Both the position numbers and the translations under genes were made by a program. Below the pieces are notes generated by a model. It was given only the letters and a program-made list of their open reading frames with translations, was not told where the DNA came from and did no database searches. 64,000 nt of DNA from Bacteroides xylanisolvens XB1A. GTDB lineage: Bacteria; Bacteroidota; Bacteroidia; Bacteroidales; Bacteroidaceae. Shown here in pieces: positions 16,834 to 25,970 of this stretch (positions are counted from its first letter, which is position 1; the number at the start of each line of letters is the position of its first letter). The stretch is from positions 1,633,557 through 1,697,556 of the forward strand of contig NC_021017.1 in assembly GCF_000210075.1 (NCBI RefSeq), written 5' to 3'.

Positions 16834-18369
16834 TTATAAAGGCATATTACCGTGCTTCTTGGGCGGATTTGTCTGCATCTTGTTTTCCGTCATTTCTAGT
16901 GCCTGAATCAGACGTTTGCGAGTCTGTCTCGGATAAATGATTTCGTCAATATATCCCAGTTCGGCAGCCTGATACGGAGTAGCAAACTTTTCTTTGTAGG
17001 CTTCCAATTCCTTAGCCTTTGTTGCTTCGTCAGCTTTGCGGAACAGGATATTGATGGCGCCGTCTGCACCCATCACTGCAATTTCTGCGCTGGGATATGC
17101 GAAGTTCACATCAGCTCCTGTCTGCTTGGAGTTCATTACGATATAAGCGCCGCCGTAAGCTTTGCGGGTAATAACAGTCAGTTTGGGAACAGTAGCTTCT
17201 GCGAACGCATAAACTATTTTTGCGCCGTGACGGATGATACCGTTGTTTTCCTGCGTATATCCCGGAAGGAATCCCGGAACATCTTCGAATGTAATCAACG
17301 GAATATTGAAACAGTCGCAAAAACGGATAAAACGACTTGCTTTGTCGCTGGCGTCGATGTCAAGAACGCCGGCAAGATAAGCCGGCTGATTGGCTACGAT
17401 ACCTACCGAACGACCTGCCATGCGGGCAAAGCCGATGATGATATTCTTTGCAAAGTTCGGCATGACTTCGAAGAAATAACCGTTGTCTATCACGCGTTCG
17501 ATAATGTCTTTCATATCATACGGTACGTTCGGATCTGCCGGAACGATTGTATCCAGAGAAGCGTCTTCGCGGTTGGTTTCGTCGGCGCAAGGTTGTTTCC
17601 TGGCTTCATCCATATTATTCTGCGGTAAGAAAGACAACAGTTCGCGGATACTCATCAACAGTTCTTCTTCGGAGTTGCACATAAAATGCGTCACACCGCT
17701 CTTGCTGCTATGTGTCATTGCGCCACCCAGCTCTTCTTTGCTTACTTCTTCATGAATCACGGTTTTTACTACATCGGGACCAGTCACGAACATGTGACTT
17801 TTTTCTTTCACCATAAAGATGAAATCGGTAAGGGCAGGAGAGTAGCAAGCGCCTCCGGCACAAGGACCCAGGATGGCCGAAATCTGTGGAATCACACCGC
17901 TGGCCATTGTGTTCTGATAGAAAATATCCGCATAACCGGAAAGGCTTTCGATACCTTCCTGAATACGTGCGCCGCCCGAATCATTCAGAGCGATAATCGG
18001 GGCACCGTTCTTCAACGCAAGTTGTTGTACTTTCACAATCTTTTTGGCATTGGAAGCAGACAGTGAGCCGCCATATACGGTAAAGTCATAAGCGTAAACA
18101 AATACCTGGCGACCGTCTACCTTTCCGTAACCTGAAACGATGCCGTCTCCCGGAATTTTGTTTTTATCCATGCCATAGTTCGTACAACGGTGAACCATCA
18201 ATTTATCCAGTTCAACGAAAGTACCTTTGTCGAGCAACATCTCAATACGTTCGCGAGCAGTCATTTTTCCGCTTTCGTGTTGCTTCTCTATTTTATCAAC
18301 GCCTCCACCAAGAGAAGCGATGCGGTCACGTTCCTCGAACGTGGCGTATGCTTTATTCATTTCTTCCAT
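16834..18369 (-). CDS. acyl-CoA carboxylase carboxyltransferase subunit (propionyl-/methylmalonyl-CoA)
   Basis: This 511-aa biotin-dependent carboxyltransferase moves CO2 between carboxybiotin and propionyl-CoA (or the reverse, from methylmalonyl-CoA). It has the acyl-CoA carboxylase signatures KMTARERIEMLLDKGTFVE and FVYAYDFTVYGGSLSASNAKK in the N-terminal half, and oxyanion/biotin-site glycines such as GGARIQEGIESL. In the C-terminal half it has the RKAYGGAYIVMNSKQTGAD and FAYPSAEIAVMGADGAI motifs. ATG 18369 is preferred to the more upstream 18396, which overlaps the preceding gene and adds a non-conserved extension. It is the third gene of an operon with the biotin carrier and biotin carboxylase, behind a cobalamin riboswitch. 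Family members MmdA and PccB cannot be told apart from sequence alone. Confidence 0.9.
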   Translation of the reverse strand: MEEMNKAYATFEERDRIASLGGGVDKIEKQHESGKMTARERIEMLLDKGTFVELDKLMVHRCTNYGMDKNKIPGDGIVSGYGKVDGRQVFVYAYDFTVYGGSLSASNAKKIVKVQQLALKNGAPIIALNDSGGARIQEGIESLSGYADIFYQNTMASGVIPQISAILGPCAGGACYSPALTDFIFMVKEKSHMFVTGPDVVKTVIHEEVSKEELGGAMTHSSKSGVTHFMCNSEEELLMSIRELLSFLPQNNMDEARKQPCADETNREDASLDTIVPADPNVPYDMKDIIERVIDNGYFFEVMPNFAKNIIIGFARMAGRSVGIVANQPAYLAGVLDIDASDKASRFIRFCDCFNIPLITFEDVPGFLPGYTQENNGIIRHGAKIVYAFAEATVPKLTVITRKAYGGAYIVMNSKQTGADVNFAYPSAEIAVMGADGAINILFRKADEATKAKELEAYKEKFATPYQAAELGYIDEIIYPRQTRKRLIQALEMTENKMQTNPPKKHGNMPL

Positions 18370-18388
18370 AATGCAATCCGTTCTTATA

Positions 18389-18898
18389 TTATGCAATCGG
18401 TTCTAATGTTATTAATGTCTGGTCGCCGGTTATGTTATCACCTTCCTGAACCAGAATTTCTTTAATGCGGCAGTCTGAAGTCACTTTGTAGTTACTCTGC
18501 ATCTTCATGGCTTCAATAACGATAGCGGTGTCTCCCGCCTTCATTTCCTGGCCGACTGCAACAGGTATTTTCACTACTTTGCCCGGCATCGGAGAAATGA
18601 TACAGTCATTCTGTTCTTCTTCCCCTTTCTTGCGCATACGCAGATATTTTGCTTGGCTGTCCACTATTTCTACATTGAAACTGCTATAATGCGTATTCAC
18701 TTTATAGCTTTTTCCGTTATCACGGCGAATCAGCTGTGCGTTCGAACTGCGTCCGTCCATCAAGATGTTGCAAGTACCGTTTTCTGCCATCACTACGTCT
18801 GCTTCAAACGTTTTTCCATCAATGGTGAGCACTACCTTGTTATCTTCCTTGCTGACCAGTTCTACTTCGGCCACACGGTTTCCTATATGAATTTCCAT
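18389..18898 (-). CDS. biotin carboxyl carrier protein subunit
   Basis: This 169-aa protein has an N-terminal beta-rich part of about 95 residues (IGNRVAEVELVSKEDNKVVLTID) and a C-terminal biotinyl domain. Its biotinylation site is the Lys in the canonical AMKM motif (VIEAMKMQSNY), about 35 residues from the end. PMPGKVVKIPVAVGQEMKAGD marks the start of the lipoyl/biotinyl fold. It lies between the biotin carboxylase (23-bp gap) and the carboxyltransferase (19-bp gap), so it is the swinging arm of that complex. The additional N-terminal part is typical of Bacteroides operons of this type. Confidence 0.92.
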   Translation of the reverse strand: MEIHIGNRVAEVELVSKEDNKVVLTIDGKTFEADVVMAENGTCNILMDGRSSNAQLIRRDNGKSYKVNTHYSSFNVEIVDSQAKYLRMRKKGEEEQNDCIISPMPGKVVKIPVAVGQEMKAGDTAIVIEAMKMQSNYKVTSDCRIKEILVQEGDNITGDQTLITLEPIA

Positions 18899-18921
18899 AA
18901 TTGAATTCTCTTTGTTAAAAT

Positions 18922-20436
18922 TTAGATTCTCAACACACCCTTATGCAATCCGAACTCTTTCCACTTGCTGATAGGGCGGTTGTCGGCAGCCATACCGCTG
19001 TTGTTCTCTTCGAGATTCATCAAATAGTCTATATAAGCAGCGATCAGGGCAATATTTTCGGAATATTCGCTGGTGCGCGTAATCCGTTGTTGCAGAAACT
19101 CGCTGTTCTTGGCGATGAATCCTGTGTCATAATGACCTTCTACAAAATCAGGAGTGTCCATGATGGCACGCAGATAACTGATGTTGTTTTTCACTCCGGT
19201 CAATTTATATTCGTGGAGAACACGACGCATCCGCTCAATCGCATATTCGCGATTAGTAGCCCACACAATCAGTTTACCGATCATCGGGTCATAGTAGATC
19301 GGAATTTCATATCCTTCGTATACATAACTGTCAATACGCACACCGATACTGTTCGGCTCTGTAATCTGTTTGATGATACCCGGACTTGGCATGAAATTCA
19401 TTTCAGTGTCTTCGGCACAGATACGACATTCGATAGCGTGCCCGCGTTGCTGGATATTCTCTTGTTTCAGTTGAAGCACTTGTCCGTCGGCAACTTTAAT
19501 TTGCTCTTTCACCAAATCTACTCCGATCACTTCTTCCGTAATTGGATGTTCCACCTGCAAGCGGGTGTTCATCTCAAGGAAATAATAGTTGCGGTGTTTA
19601 TCAACAAGGAATTCGATAGTACCCGCACCGATGTAGTTCACAGCTTTAGCCGCCGCTACCGCTTTTTCACCCATGTCTTTTCGCAGTTCGGGAGTGACGA
19701 AAACCGAAGGAGTCTCTTCCACGATTTTCTGGTTACGGCGTTGCACGGAACATTCGCGTTCGCACAGATGAATGACGTTTCCATGCTTGTCACCAAGAAT
19801 CTGGAACTCGATGTGATGAGGCTCTTCAACGAACTTCTCCAGGTAAACCGTGTCATCGCCAAAGGAAGACAATGATTCGCTCTTGGCAGTGGTATATGCT
19901 TCTTCCACTTCTTCGGCACTGTGGATGAGGCGCATACCTTTTCCACCACCGCCCATAGAAGCCTTCAGCATCACCGGATAGCCGATTTTATTGCAAAGCT
20001 CTATGGCTTCTTCTACGCTTTTCAGGTTGTCTTGTGTGCCGGGAACTACGGGTACTCCCGCCTCAATCATTTTGATACGGGCAGCAATTTTATCTCCCAT
20101 AGCTTCCATTGTTTCTGGATTGGGTCCGATAAAGATGATTCCTTCTTCCTGACATCGACGGGCGAAGGTAGCATTCTCGGACAAGAAGCCGTAACCCGGA
20201 TGGATGGCGTCTGCATGAGCTGCTTTTGCCACTTCGATGATTTTTTCTATATTCAGATAACTCTCTTTGGATGCTGCCGGCCCTACGCAATAAGCTTCGT
20301 CTGCATAAAGCACGTGCTTCGCGGTCCGGTCTGCTTCGGAGAAGATAGCGATACTCGTTATCTCCATTTCCCGGCAGGAACGCATCACCCTTACGGCAAT
20401 TTCACCGCGATTGGCTACTAAGATTTTTTTTATCAT
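18922..20436 (-). CDS. accC: biotin carboxylase subunit of acyl-CoA carboxylase
   Basis: This 504-aa ATP-grasp enzyme carboxylates biotin on the carrier protein. It starts MIKKILVANRGEIAVRVMRS, the classic biotin-carboxylase N-terminus. The ATP-binding glycine loop is KASMGGGGKGMRLIHS. Catalytic-region motifs FLEMNTRLQVEHPITEE and HAIECRICAEDTE are intact. A C-terminal extension (about residues 450-504) goes beyond the bacterial AccC core. An in-frame upstream ATG at 20535 exists, but homology begins at 20436. The first gene of the operon, it follows a 150-nt leader behind a cobalamin riboswitch. With a carboxyltransferase of propionyl-CoA type downstream, it probably serves propionyl-CoA carboxylation rather than fatty-acid synthesis. 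Confidence 0.92.
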   Translation of the reverse strand: MIKKILVANRGEIAVRVMRSCREMEITSIAIFSEADRTAKHVLYADEAYCVGPAASKESYLNIEKIIEVAKAAHADAIHPGYGFLSENATFARRCQEEGIIFIGPNPETMEAMGDKIAARIKMIEAGVPVVPGTQDNLKSVEEAIELCNKIGYPVMLKASMGGGGKGMRLIHSAEEVEEAYTTAKSESLSSFGDDTVYLEKFVEEPHHIEFQILGDKHGNVIHLCERECSVQRRNQKIVEETPSVFVTPELRKDMGEKAVAAAKAVNYIGAGTIEFLVDKHRNYYFLEMNTRLQVEHPITEEVIGVDLVKEQIKVADGQVLQLKQENIQQRGHAIECRICAEDTEMNFMPSPGIIKQITEPNSIGVRIDSYVYEGYEIPIYYDPMIGKLIVWATNREYAIERMRRVLHEYKLTGVKNNISYLRAIMDTPDFVEGHYDTGFIAKNSEFLQQRITRTSEYSENIALIAAYIDYLMNLEENNSGMAADNRPISKWKEFGLHKGVLRI

Positions 20437-20579
20437 ACTTTTTTCAATTAAGTACATACTTATTAATGTCTTCCCGTCTAATGGACATACTCCACCCGAC
20501 GAAAAACAGTATTTTTTTGATTTGGGGCTTAACAAGTGATACTCTTTCTCCTAATCCACGAGGAGAGGGGCGTCTTACA

Positions 20580-20760
20580 CAAAATGGCAGGTCTTCTGAC
20601 TGACTCTTGTCTTATTTGCCTTCCCGAATAACATCAGTGGCGTTAAATTAGTTCAATTATAAGACATTGAACAGAGTTTCACAGCAGCGGGACTGTCCGG
20701 GATTTACACCCGGTTCCCTATTAATCATCGTCCGTTGGATACGGATTCTGAACCATTTCG
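20580..20760 (-). promoter_or_regulatory. cobalamin riboswitch (B12 element)
   Basis: On the minus strand the sequence contains GGGAA-CCGGGTGTAAATCCCGG followed by ACAGTCCCGCTGCTGTGA, the conserved core of the cobalamin aptamer. It ends in the B12 box AGTCAGAAGACCTGCC (20586-20605 on the plus strand as GGCAGGTCTTCTGACT). It begins just after a -7 promoter and is followed by a 150-nt leader to the biotin carboxylase ATG. The leader has a hairpin CTCTCCT/AGGAGA and a small ATGTC/GACAT stem near the start. No clear U-tract terminator is visible, so translational control is possible. Confidence 0.88.
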
Positions 20761-20765
20761 GGGGG

Positions 20766-20773
20766 CAAAGATA
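20766..20773 (-). promoter_or_regulatory. promoter of the riboswitch-carboxylase transcript
   Basis: TATCTTTG on the minus strand, with transcription expected to start near 20760, immediately before the aptamer. No TTTG at the -33 position. Confidence 0.65.
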
Positions 20774-21048
20774 AATAAATATTGAATAGGATGTTCCTTT
20801 TTTGCACGAAAGTTTCAATTTTGTGCAATGCTTGTCCTTAGTCCGGAAGATAAAGTGATAGGAGCAAAGTATGATGCGGAGAAGTCTTTTCATCGTACGG
20901 AGATGATTTGCTTGGATATTAATAGCTGGTCGGGTAAATGCAAACGGGTTTGATTCTTTAATTTGTGTGTAACCTTGCTTCTTTTCTAAACCATCTTTCT
21001 CCTGATATTGTTAGGTTGATAGTTATTAATTAAAAGGAGATATTCATT

Positions 21049-21372
21049 ATGAAAGAAAAGAAAATAGCTCGTGAAGAAAGAAACCAGGAGAAGCTAGCTA
21101 ACGGTGATTGGGTAATGGCAGAGTTTTACGCAACGTGGTGTCCTCACTGCCAGCGCATGAAACCGGTTGTTGAAGAGTTCAAGAAACTGATGGTAGGAAC
21201 ATTGGAAGTGGTGGAAGTGGACATCGACCAGGAGCCTGCCCTTACTGATTTTTATACGGTGGAGTCGACTCCTACCTTTATTCTTTTTAGAAAAGGGCAA
21301 CAGCTTTGGCGGCAATCCGGCGAATTATCTTTGGAAAGATTGGAAAAAGCAGTGAAAGGGTTCAAATTCTGA
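21049..21372 (+). CDS. thioredoxin-family protein
   Basis: This 107-aa single-domain thioredoxin has the active site WCPHC (residues about 31-35, a P-H dipeptide rather than the usual G-P) in MAEFYATWCPHCQRM, and the cis-proline loop VESTPTFILFRKGQ. There is no signal peptide, so it is cytosolic. The CPHC dipeptide resembles DsbA-like centres, which would make it more oxidising than classical thioredoxin if the fold context is the same; this is inference. It is followed by a terminator and appears monocistronic. The gap from 20774 to 21048 shows no other gene and no exact TAnnTTTG. Confidence 0.85.
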   Translation: MKEKKIAREERNQEKLANGDWVMAEFYATWCPHCQRMKPVVEEFKKLMVGTLEVVEVDIDQEPALTDFYTVESTPTFILFRKGQQLWRQSGELSLERLEKAVKGFKF

Positions 21373-21450
21373 AAATGATGTATCGTTTATTACAATGATA
21401 TAAATAGCTGGTTTTATGCAGGTGTATTTCGGTATGGCATATATGGAGGA

Positions 21451-21490
21451 AAAGCAGAAAGTATTTTCTATCGAGGTACTTCTGCTTTTC
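21451..21490. terminator. terminator between convergent thioredoxin and pncB
   Basis: AAAGCAGAAAGTA (21451-21463) pairs with TACTTCTGCTTT (21477-21488) with a one-base bulge; T-rich sequence follows on the plus strand. Confidence 0.7.
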
Positions 21491-21516
21491 TTTTTATAGC
21501 CTTTCCGTTGTCTTGA

Positions 21517-22692
21517 TTATTGGTTTCTGTTCAACCTCAACTCATGCAGGCATGCCTGCACTTCTTCAAGACTGCCGGTATGTTTTCCTTCATCATCCGA
21601 CAGTTTGATACATTCCCTCCACTCCTGATTGACATTCATCTTGCATTGCGTCAGTTTCATCACGATGTTCGAAGGTTCGAACCCGGTATCGTTGGTGAGA
21701 TTGGTGCCGATTCCGAAAGAGCAGCGGATTTTGTTTTTGCAGTATTCTTGAATGTCTAATGCTTTTGTAAAGTCGAGGGCATTGCTGAATACGATGGTTT
21801 TGGTTGTCGCGTCGATTCCCAACTCTTTGTAGCGGGCAACCAGTCGGTCGATAAACTCAAATTCATTACCGGAATCGCAGCGCACACCGTCGAAAAGTTT
21901 AGCTTGTTTACGGCTAAGGTTACTAAGGAAGATGCCGGAAGTATAGGTATCGGAAAGTGCGATACCCAAATCACCGTCATAAACATTCACCCAGTTTTCG
22001 AGTGCCATATAATTGGCATGTTTATATCCGAACTGTGCTCCATGAAACATAAACCATTCGTGAGGGTGAGTCCCCATCATTTTCATTCCATATTTCATTG
22101 CGAAGTTGCAGTTGGAAGTCCCGGTGCAATATTGCGCTGTCTCGTTCAGTCTTTTGATAACAGTTTCCTGCACATCAATAGAGAATCTTCTCCGTGTACC
22201 AAATTCTGAAAAGCGGAGCTGATGTTGGTTCGATAACTCTATTTTCTCCGACAGTTTGCAAAGAATCCCGTTCATGTCTGCTACATGGCCGAAGAACCGG
22301 TTTTTGATTTCAGAAACAATAGCGAGCAAAGGCACTTCATATAAAGTCACTTTATAAAGCAAGTCAGTCACTTCGATGTGGAGATGACAGGCTTCATCCA
22401 GATGAATATCAATCTTATTCGGGTCGAAACGAAAAGAAGACAACCACTCCCAGTAGACTCTCGGGAGAAATCTGCAATTCTTCGTCATGTATTCCAACTC
22501 CTCTTCCGTGAATCTCAACTGACTAAGATTCTTGATCTCTGCCTTGAGTGTTTCCAGAAAAGCTTCGGTATACTTTGTTTCGTTCCGGTCATTGAAACTA
22601 AAAGTACCCATTGCATAGGGGAACAGTTTGATATAAGCGTACGAGGTGGTAAACTTATAGAGGTCTGTATCTAGTAGTGTTTTAACAATCAT
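21517..22692 (-). CDS. pncB: nicotinate phosphoribosyltransferase
   Basis: This 391-aa cytosolic enzyme of NAD salvage joins nicotinate and PRPP with ATP-stimulated turnover. The N-terminus LLDTDLYKFTTSYAYIKLFP is the family signature. FSEFGTRRRFS carries substrate-binding basic residues. MGTHPHEWFMFHGAQFG contains the His expected to be phosphorylated. FSNALDFTKAL and SFGIGTNLTNDTGFEP form the phosphoribosyl-binding region. Length matches bacterial PncB. The gene converges on the thioredoxin gene and stands alone. The upstream gap of 166 bp has no exact TAnnTTTG. Confidence 0.93.
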   Translation of the reverse strand: MIVKTLLDTDLYKFTTSYAYIKLFPYAMGTFSFNDRNETKYTEAFLETLKAEIKNLSQLRFTEEELEYMTKNCRFLPRVYWEWLSSFRFDPNKIDIHLDEACHLHIEVTDLLYKVTLYEVPLLAIVSEIKNRFFGHVADMNGILCKLSEKIELSNQHQLRFSEFGTRRRFSIDVQETVIKRLNETAQYCTGTSNCNFAMKYGMKMMGTHPHEWFMFHGAQFGYKHANYMALENWVNVYDGDLGIALSDTYTSGIFLSNLSRKQAKLFDGVRCDSGNEFEFIDRLVARYKELGIDATTKTIVFSNALDFTKALDIQEYCKNKIRCSFGIGTNLTNDTGFEPSNIVMKLTQCKMNVNQEWRECIKLSDDEGKHTGSLEEVQACLHELRLNRNQ

Positions 22693-22858
22693 GACGTTCG
22701 TTCTTTTCTATTAATAACGTTGTAAAGTTAGTATTTGTTGAACGAAATAATAGCCTGCTGACAGATAATTATTCCATTTTTGGGATCGATTTATACCTGA
22801 TTATCTGATATTATCATTAATTTTGCCGTAATTATGTATTAAATAAAAGATATTTGGT

Positions 22859-24748
22859 ATGAAAAACGCTTTGGTATATAGCTGCGTATTACTGTTGTTA
22901 TCATGTGGCGGAAAAACCGGAGGAACTTCGCAATCTTCTTCCACGAATCAGGAAACACAGGAAAACGCTTTAAGCGAAAAAACTACTGCTATTTCCGAAG
23001 CTTTCTCTATGGATTTTTATAAAGGAAGTGATTGGATTATTCCTGATACGCTTTCCGAATCATTGCTAAAAGAACCGGAAGCATCTTCTTTGAAGGTCTA
23101 TGACTCCGACAGTATTTGCCGGAAACAAGTAGATGGCGTGGAACGTTGTTTTTACAAGGACTCATTGATGAACGGTGCTTATAAGCACTTTTATTTTCGC
23201 TCGACTGATTCTTTTGTGTCGGAACCCTATTATTCGGTAGTTGTTTATAAAGACGGAATAAAGAACGATACGGTGCGTCATTACAGTATCTCTTCCCATT
23301 GTATGACAAGTCGTATAATCACTCTTGACAGTATTTGTGAACTTTATCAATCTTATTATTCCAACGGATATCCCCATATCTTTTACCAGGCTACACGAGG
23401 TAAACTTAATGGAGTACGTCAGAGATGGTATTATGATGGAAAGCCGGACTGGTTTGAACACTATAAAGATGGGAAGCTAAACGGAGAGGAAATGAGATGG
23501 CATGCCAACGGACATCTATGGCAGGTTAATCATTATATTGACGATCAGGAAGTGTTACCGACCGAATGTTGGTATTATAGCCATTCGGAATACGCTTATA
23601 ATGACCCTGACGGGGTAGCGGAGGCTCCCGACTGGTATGAGTATAAATATCAGGCATCAGAAGGGACTCCCTTTTATTACATTCAAGAAATTTATGCATT
23701 GGAGAACGGCAAAAAGTATCTTCTGAAACGAAAATATTTTGAAAAGGATTCCGATGAGCCGATATACTTCATGGATGATAAGTGTGATTCTGTAAAACGA
23801 AGCATTGTGACGGTCGGAACTCAAAAGCGGCTGGATATAAGGAATTATTCTGGCGGGCGGCTACGTCGTTTCGAGAGTTATCCGTACTCGGAGAAAGGCG
23901 TGCCGGGTGTCATGACTGAAATTTATTCTGAAGAAGGCAACCGGATTGAAAAGAGTATGTATGACTATCATAGTGGAAGAATGATCTCCTTGCGTATGTA
24001 TAGCAATACAGGGGCAGACGTGAAAAAACTTGAATTTGCTGAATATACGAATATGAAGGCGGATAGTTGTAATAAACAGCTTGATTCTGGTAAAGGGCGT
24101 TATACAGACAATCAGAATAAACTGTCCGTGCGCTGGAAAAAGGGGGAACTCGCACTGCTGAATTCTCCGGCGAAAGAAGATGAAGATGGATTTATAAAAT
24201 GGTACTATGATGGGTATCAGTCTGATTACGGTCTGCATTTTTTTCACTATTCAGGGTTTGAGAGCTGGGGTTATTTTGTGATGAGTGATGTTACAGGAGA
24301 AGTTTACGAATATCGTAGTATAGATACTCCTTTATTCTGTGGAAAATCCGGTCTTTTCCTTGTTGTAGATGAAAATCCGTATAAGGAAGAATGTTATGTC
24401 CGCGTTTACAAGATGCTTCCCGAAGGACGTTTGGCGGAAGTTGCCGCACTCAATCGGGGAGGAGGGGATTATTTTGAGGTTGATTTGGACGATTTTGTCT
24501 GGGTGGGTGAAAGTTCATTCATTGCCAATAAAAAAACGTCGGAAGATGAACTTCAATGTGACTTTTACGGAGGATGCTCTGACAGTTGCCTGGAAGAGTA
24601 CAGGAAGTGTGGCTATCTGCAAATCGACGAAGACGGCTGGGGGTATGTGCGCGTCGATCTTCGTCCTGATGCTTTGCAGACTAAGCAGGAGCTTCCGTCT
24701 TCACTAGAAGCTATTAACGAAATGAATGCATGGGTAAAGTCATTGTGA
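22859..24748 (+). CDS. lipoprotein with YwqK/MORN-like repeats
   Basis: This 629-aa protein has a lipoprotein signal (MKNALVYSCVLLLLSCGGKTG). Residues about 160-225 carry several beta-hairpin repeats of the MORN_2/YwqK type (YYSNGYPHIFY, GKLNGVRQRWYYDGKPDWFEHYKDGKLNGEEMRWHANGHLW). The rest is Tyr/Trp- and acidic-rich without further motif. Such repeats form a beta-meander seen in many Bacteroidetes secreted proteins and in so-called toxin-antitoxin YwqK antitoxins, but no toxin partner is visible here. It is probably anchored in the periplasm or on the surface. Function unknown. A second, shorter MORN-type protein is at 49.3 kb. Confidence 0.7.
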   Translation: MKNALVYSCVLLLLSCGGKTGGTSQSSSTNQETQENALSEKTTAISEAFSMDFYKGSDWIIPDTLSESLLKEPEASSLKVYDSDSICRKQVDGVERCFYKDSLMNGAYKHFYFRSTDSFVSEPYYSVVVYKDGIKNDTVRHYSISSHCMTSRIITLDSICELYQSYYSNGYPHIFYQATRGKLNGVRQRWYYDGKPDWFEHYKDGKLNGEEMRWHANGHLWQVNHYIDDQEVLPTECWYYSHSEYAYNDPDGVAEAPDWYEYKYQASEGTPFYYIQEIYALENGKKYLLKRKYFEKDSDEPIYFMDDKCDSVKRSIVTVGTQKRLDIRNYSGGRLRRFESYPYSEKGVPGVMTEIYSEEGNRIEKSMYDYHSGRMISLRMYSNTGADVKKLEFAEYTNMKADSCNKQLDSGKGRYTDNQNKLSVRWKKGELALLNSPAKEDEDGFIKWYYDGYQSDYGLHFFHYSGFESWGYFVMSDVTGEVYEYRSIDTPLFCGKSGLFLVVDENPYKEECYVRVYKMLPEGRLAEVAALNRGGGDYFEVDLDDFVWVGESSFIANKKTSEDELQCDFYGGCSDSCLEEYRKCGYLQIDEDGWGYVRVDLRPDALQTKQELPSSLEAINEMNAWVKSL

Positions 24749-24918
24749 AACCCAGAAACAATGGAAAATCATGCATCCACTCTTCCCCCTTTTCGATAGA
24801 TATTTTAAGATCATTACTGTCTATTCTACTAATTCCCGGTTGCATCCGCTATTGATAAATAGCGAAAGAAGCCATATTCCCATTATTGTCATTTTATTCA
24901 TTGTATTAAAGTTATGTT

Positions 24919-25698
24919 CTATGATAACGCTACTGTCGGGTTATGAGCAGTCAGGCCACCATCTACGACGATTGTTTGTCCCGTGATGTACCTTGCATCG
25001 TTCGAAGCCAGAAAAGCGATGGCAGCTGCGACGTCTTCCGGTTCTCCTAAATAAGGAGTGGCACATTGGCCGAGGAAGATGTTGCGTACATCTTCATTCA
25101 GGTTATCCAATGCCGCGGGGGTAAGTACCAATCCCGGGGCTACGGCATTGCAGCGGATATTTTTCTTTCCCATTTGGGTAGCGATGTATTTCGTCAGGTT
25201 GATGACGCCCGCTTTGCTGGCACCATATAATGTACCGTTAGCATCAGCAGTAAGTCCGCTTATGGAAGCTACGTTGACAATGTTTCCGCCGCCATTGGTA
25301 GTCATGATAGGGATGACCTGTTGAGAAAGGTACATAGTGCAGCAGAGATTCAGGTGGAATGCCTCGTCAAAGTAATTGATATCCAGCTTCTCGATGTTAA
25401 GGTCACGTTTGGGATCGGTTCCTCCTACATTATTAATCAGTACATCTATTCGTTGATATTCATTCATAGAAAAATCAATCAGCTCTTTGCAACTCTGGAG
25501 TTCGGTGGCGGAGAAATAGACATGGCGCACGTCGGCCCCTGCATGAGTAAGTTCGTTGGCAAGCTGTTCCGCCTTTTTTTCAGAATGGTCAGCGATGACT
25601 ACTTTGCCCCCTTCGGAGACAATGCGGCGTGTGGTTGCTTCGCCGATACCACCGGCAGCACCGGTGATGACAACTACTTTATTTTCGAATCTGTTCAT
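24919..25698 (-). CDS. hdhA: 7-alpha-hydroxysteroid dehydrogenase (SDR family)
   Basis: This 259-aa cytosolic short-chain dehydrogenase has the Rossmann motif TGAAGGIG near the N-terminus, NNVGG, the catalytic Ser in NVASISG and the Y-x-x-x-K pair in YGASKAG. It also has the C-terminal ITGQTIVVDGG. From memory its whole length closely resembles the characterised B. fragilis NAD-dependent 7-alpha-HSDH, including KYIATQMGKKNIRCNAVAPG and FLGQCATPYLGEP. It would oxidise the 7-alpha-hydroxyl of primary bile acids such as cholate and chenodeoxycholate. It stands alone, with the opposite-strand YwqK-like gene about 170 bp away. Close SDR relatives with other substrates are the main alternative. Confidence 0.85.
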   Translation of the reverse strand: MNRFENKVVVITGAAGGIGEATTRRIVSEGGKVVIADHSEKKAEQLANELTHAGADVRHVYFSATELQSCKELIDFSMNEYQRIDVLINNVGGTDPKRDLNIEKLDINYFDEAFHLNLCCTMYLSQQVIPIMTTNGGGNIVNVASISGLTADANGTLYGASKAGVINLTKYIATQMGKKNIRCNAVAPGLVLTPAALDNLNEDVRNIFLGQCATPYLGEPEDVAAAIAFLASNDARYITGQTIVVDGGLTAHNPTVALS

Positions 25699-25936
25699 AT
25701 ATTGTGAATTTGATGGTTACCTTCTATTAGAAACAGCTGGCAGAGGAATTTGTTAGACCTCATAAACGCTCTTTAATAAGATAAGGTGTCCGATTGGAAA
25801 ACATTTGCATCTCCTCCAGTTTTATGCCCTGATTATTTAAGAAAACTGTTAAATGTTAATGCTTAACCGCTTATTTGTTAATACGGTTCAGATTCTATTA
25901 AACCATGTTATAAGATACGCTGCATTGGGCCGAAAA

Positions 25937-25967
25937 TTTGGAGATAACCGAAAAGTCCGTATCTTTG
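25937..25967 (+). promoter_or_regulatory. promoter of small RNA copy A
   Basis: TTTG (25937-25940), 19 bp, TATCTTTG (25960-25967): an exact Bacteroides -33/-7 promoter. Confidence 0.85.
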
Positions 25968-25970
25968 TAC

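Noticed and set aside
18943-19875. 310-codon plus-strand open frame opposite the biotin carboxylase
   Set aside because: Antisense shadow of accC, with no signal or domain.
22859-24748. YwqK-like lipoprotein as an antitoxin of a toxin-antitoxin pair
   Set aside because: The family name suggests it, but no toxin gene is adjacent and the protein is exported.
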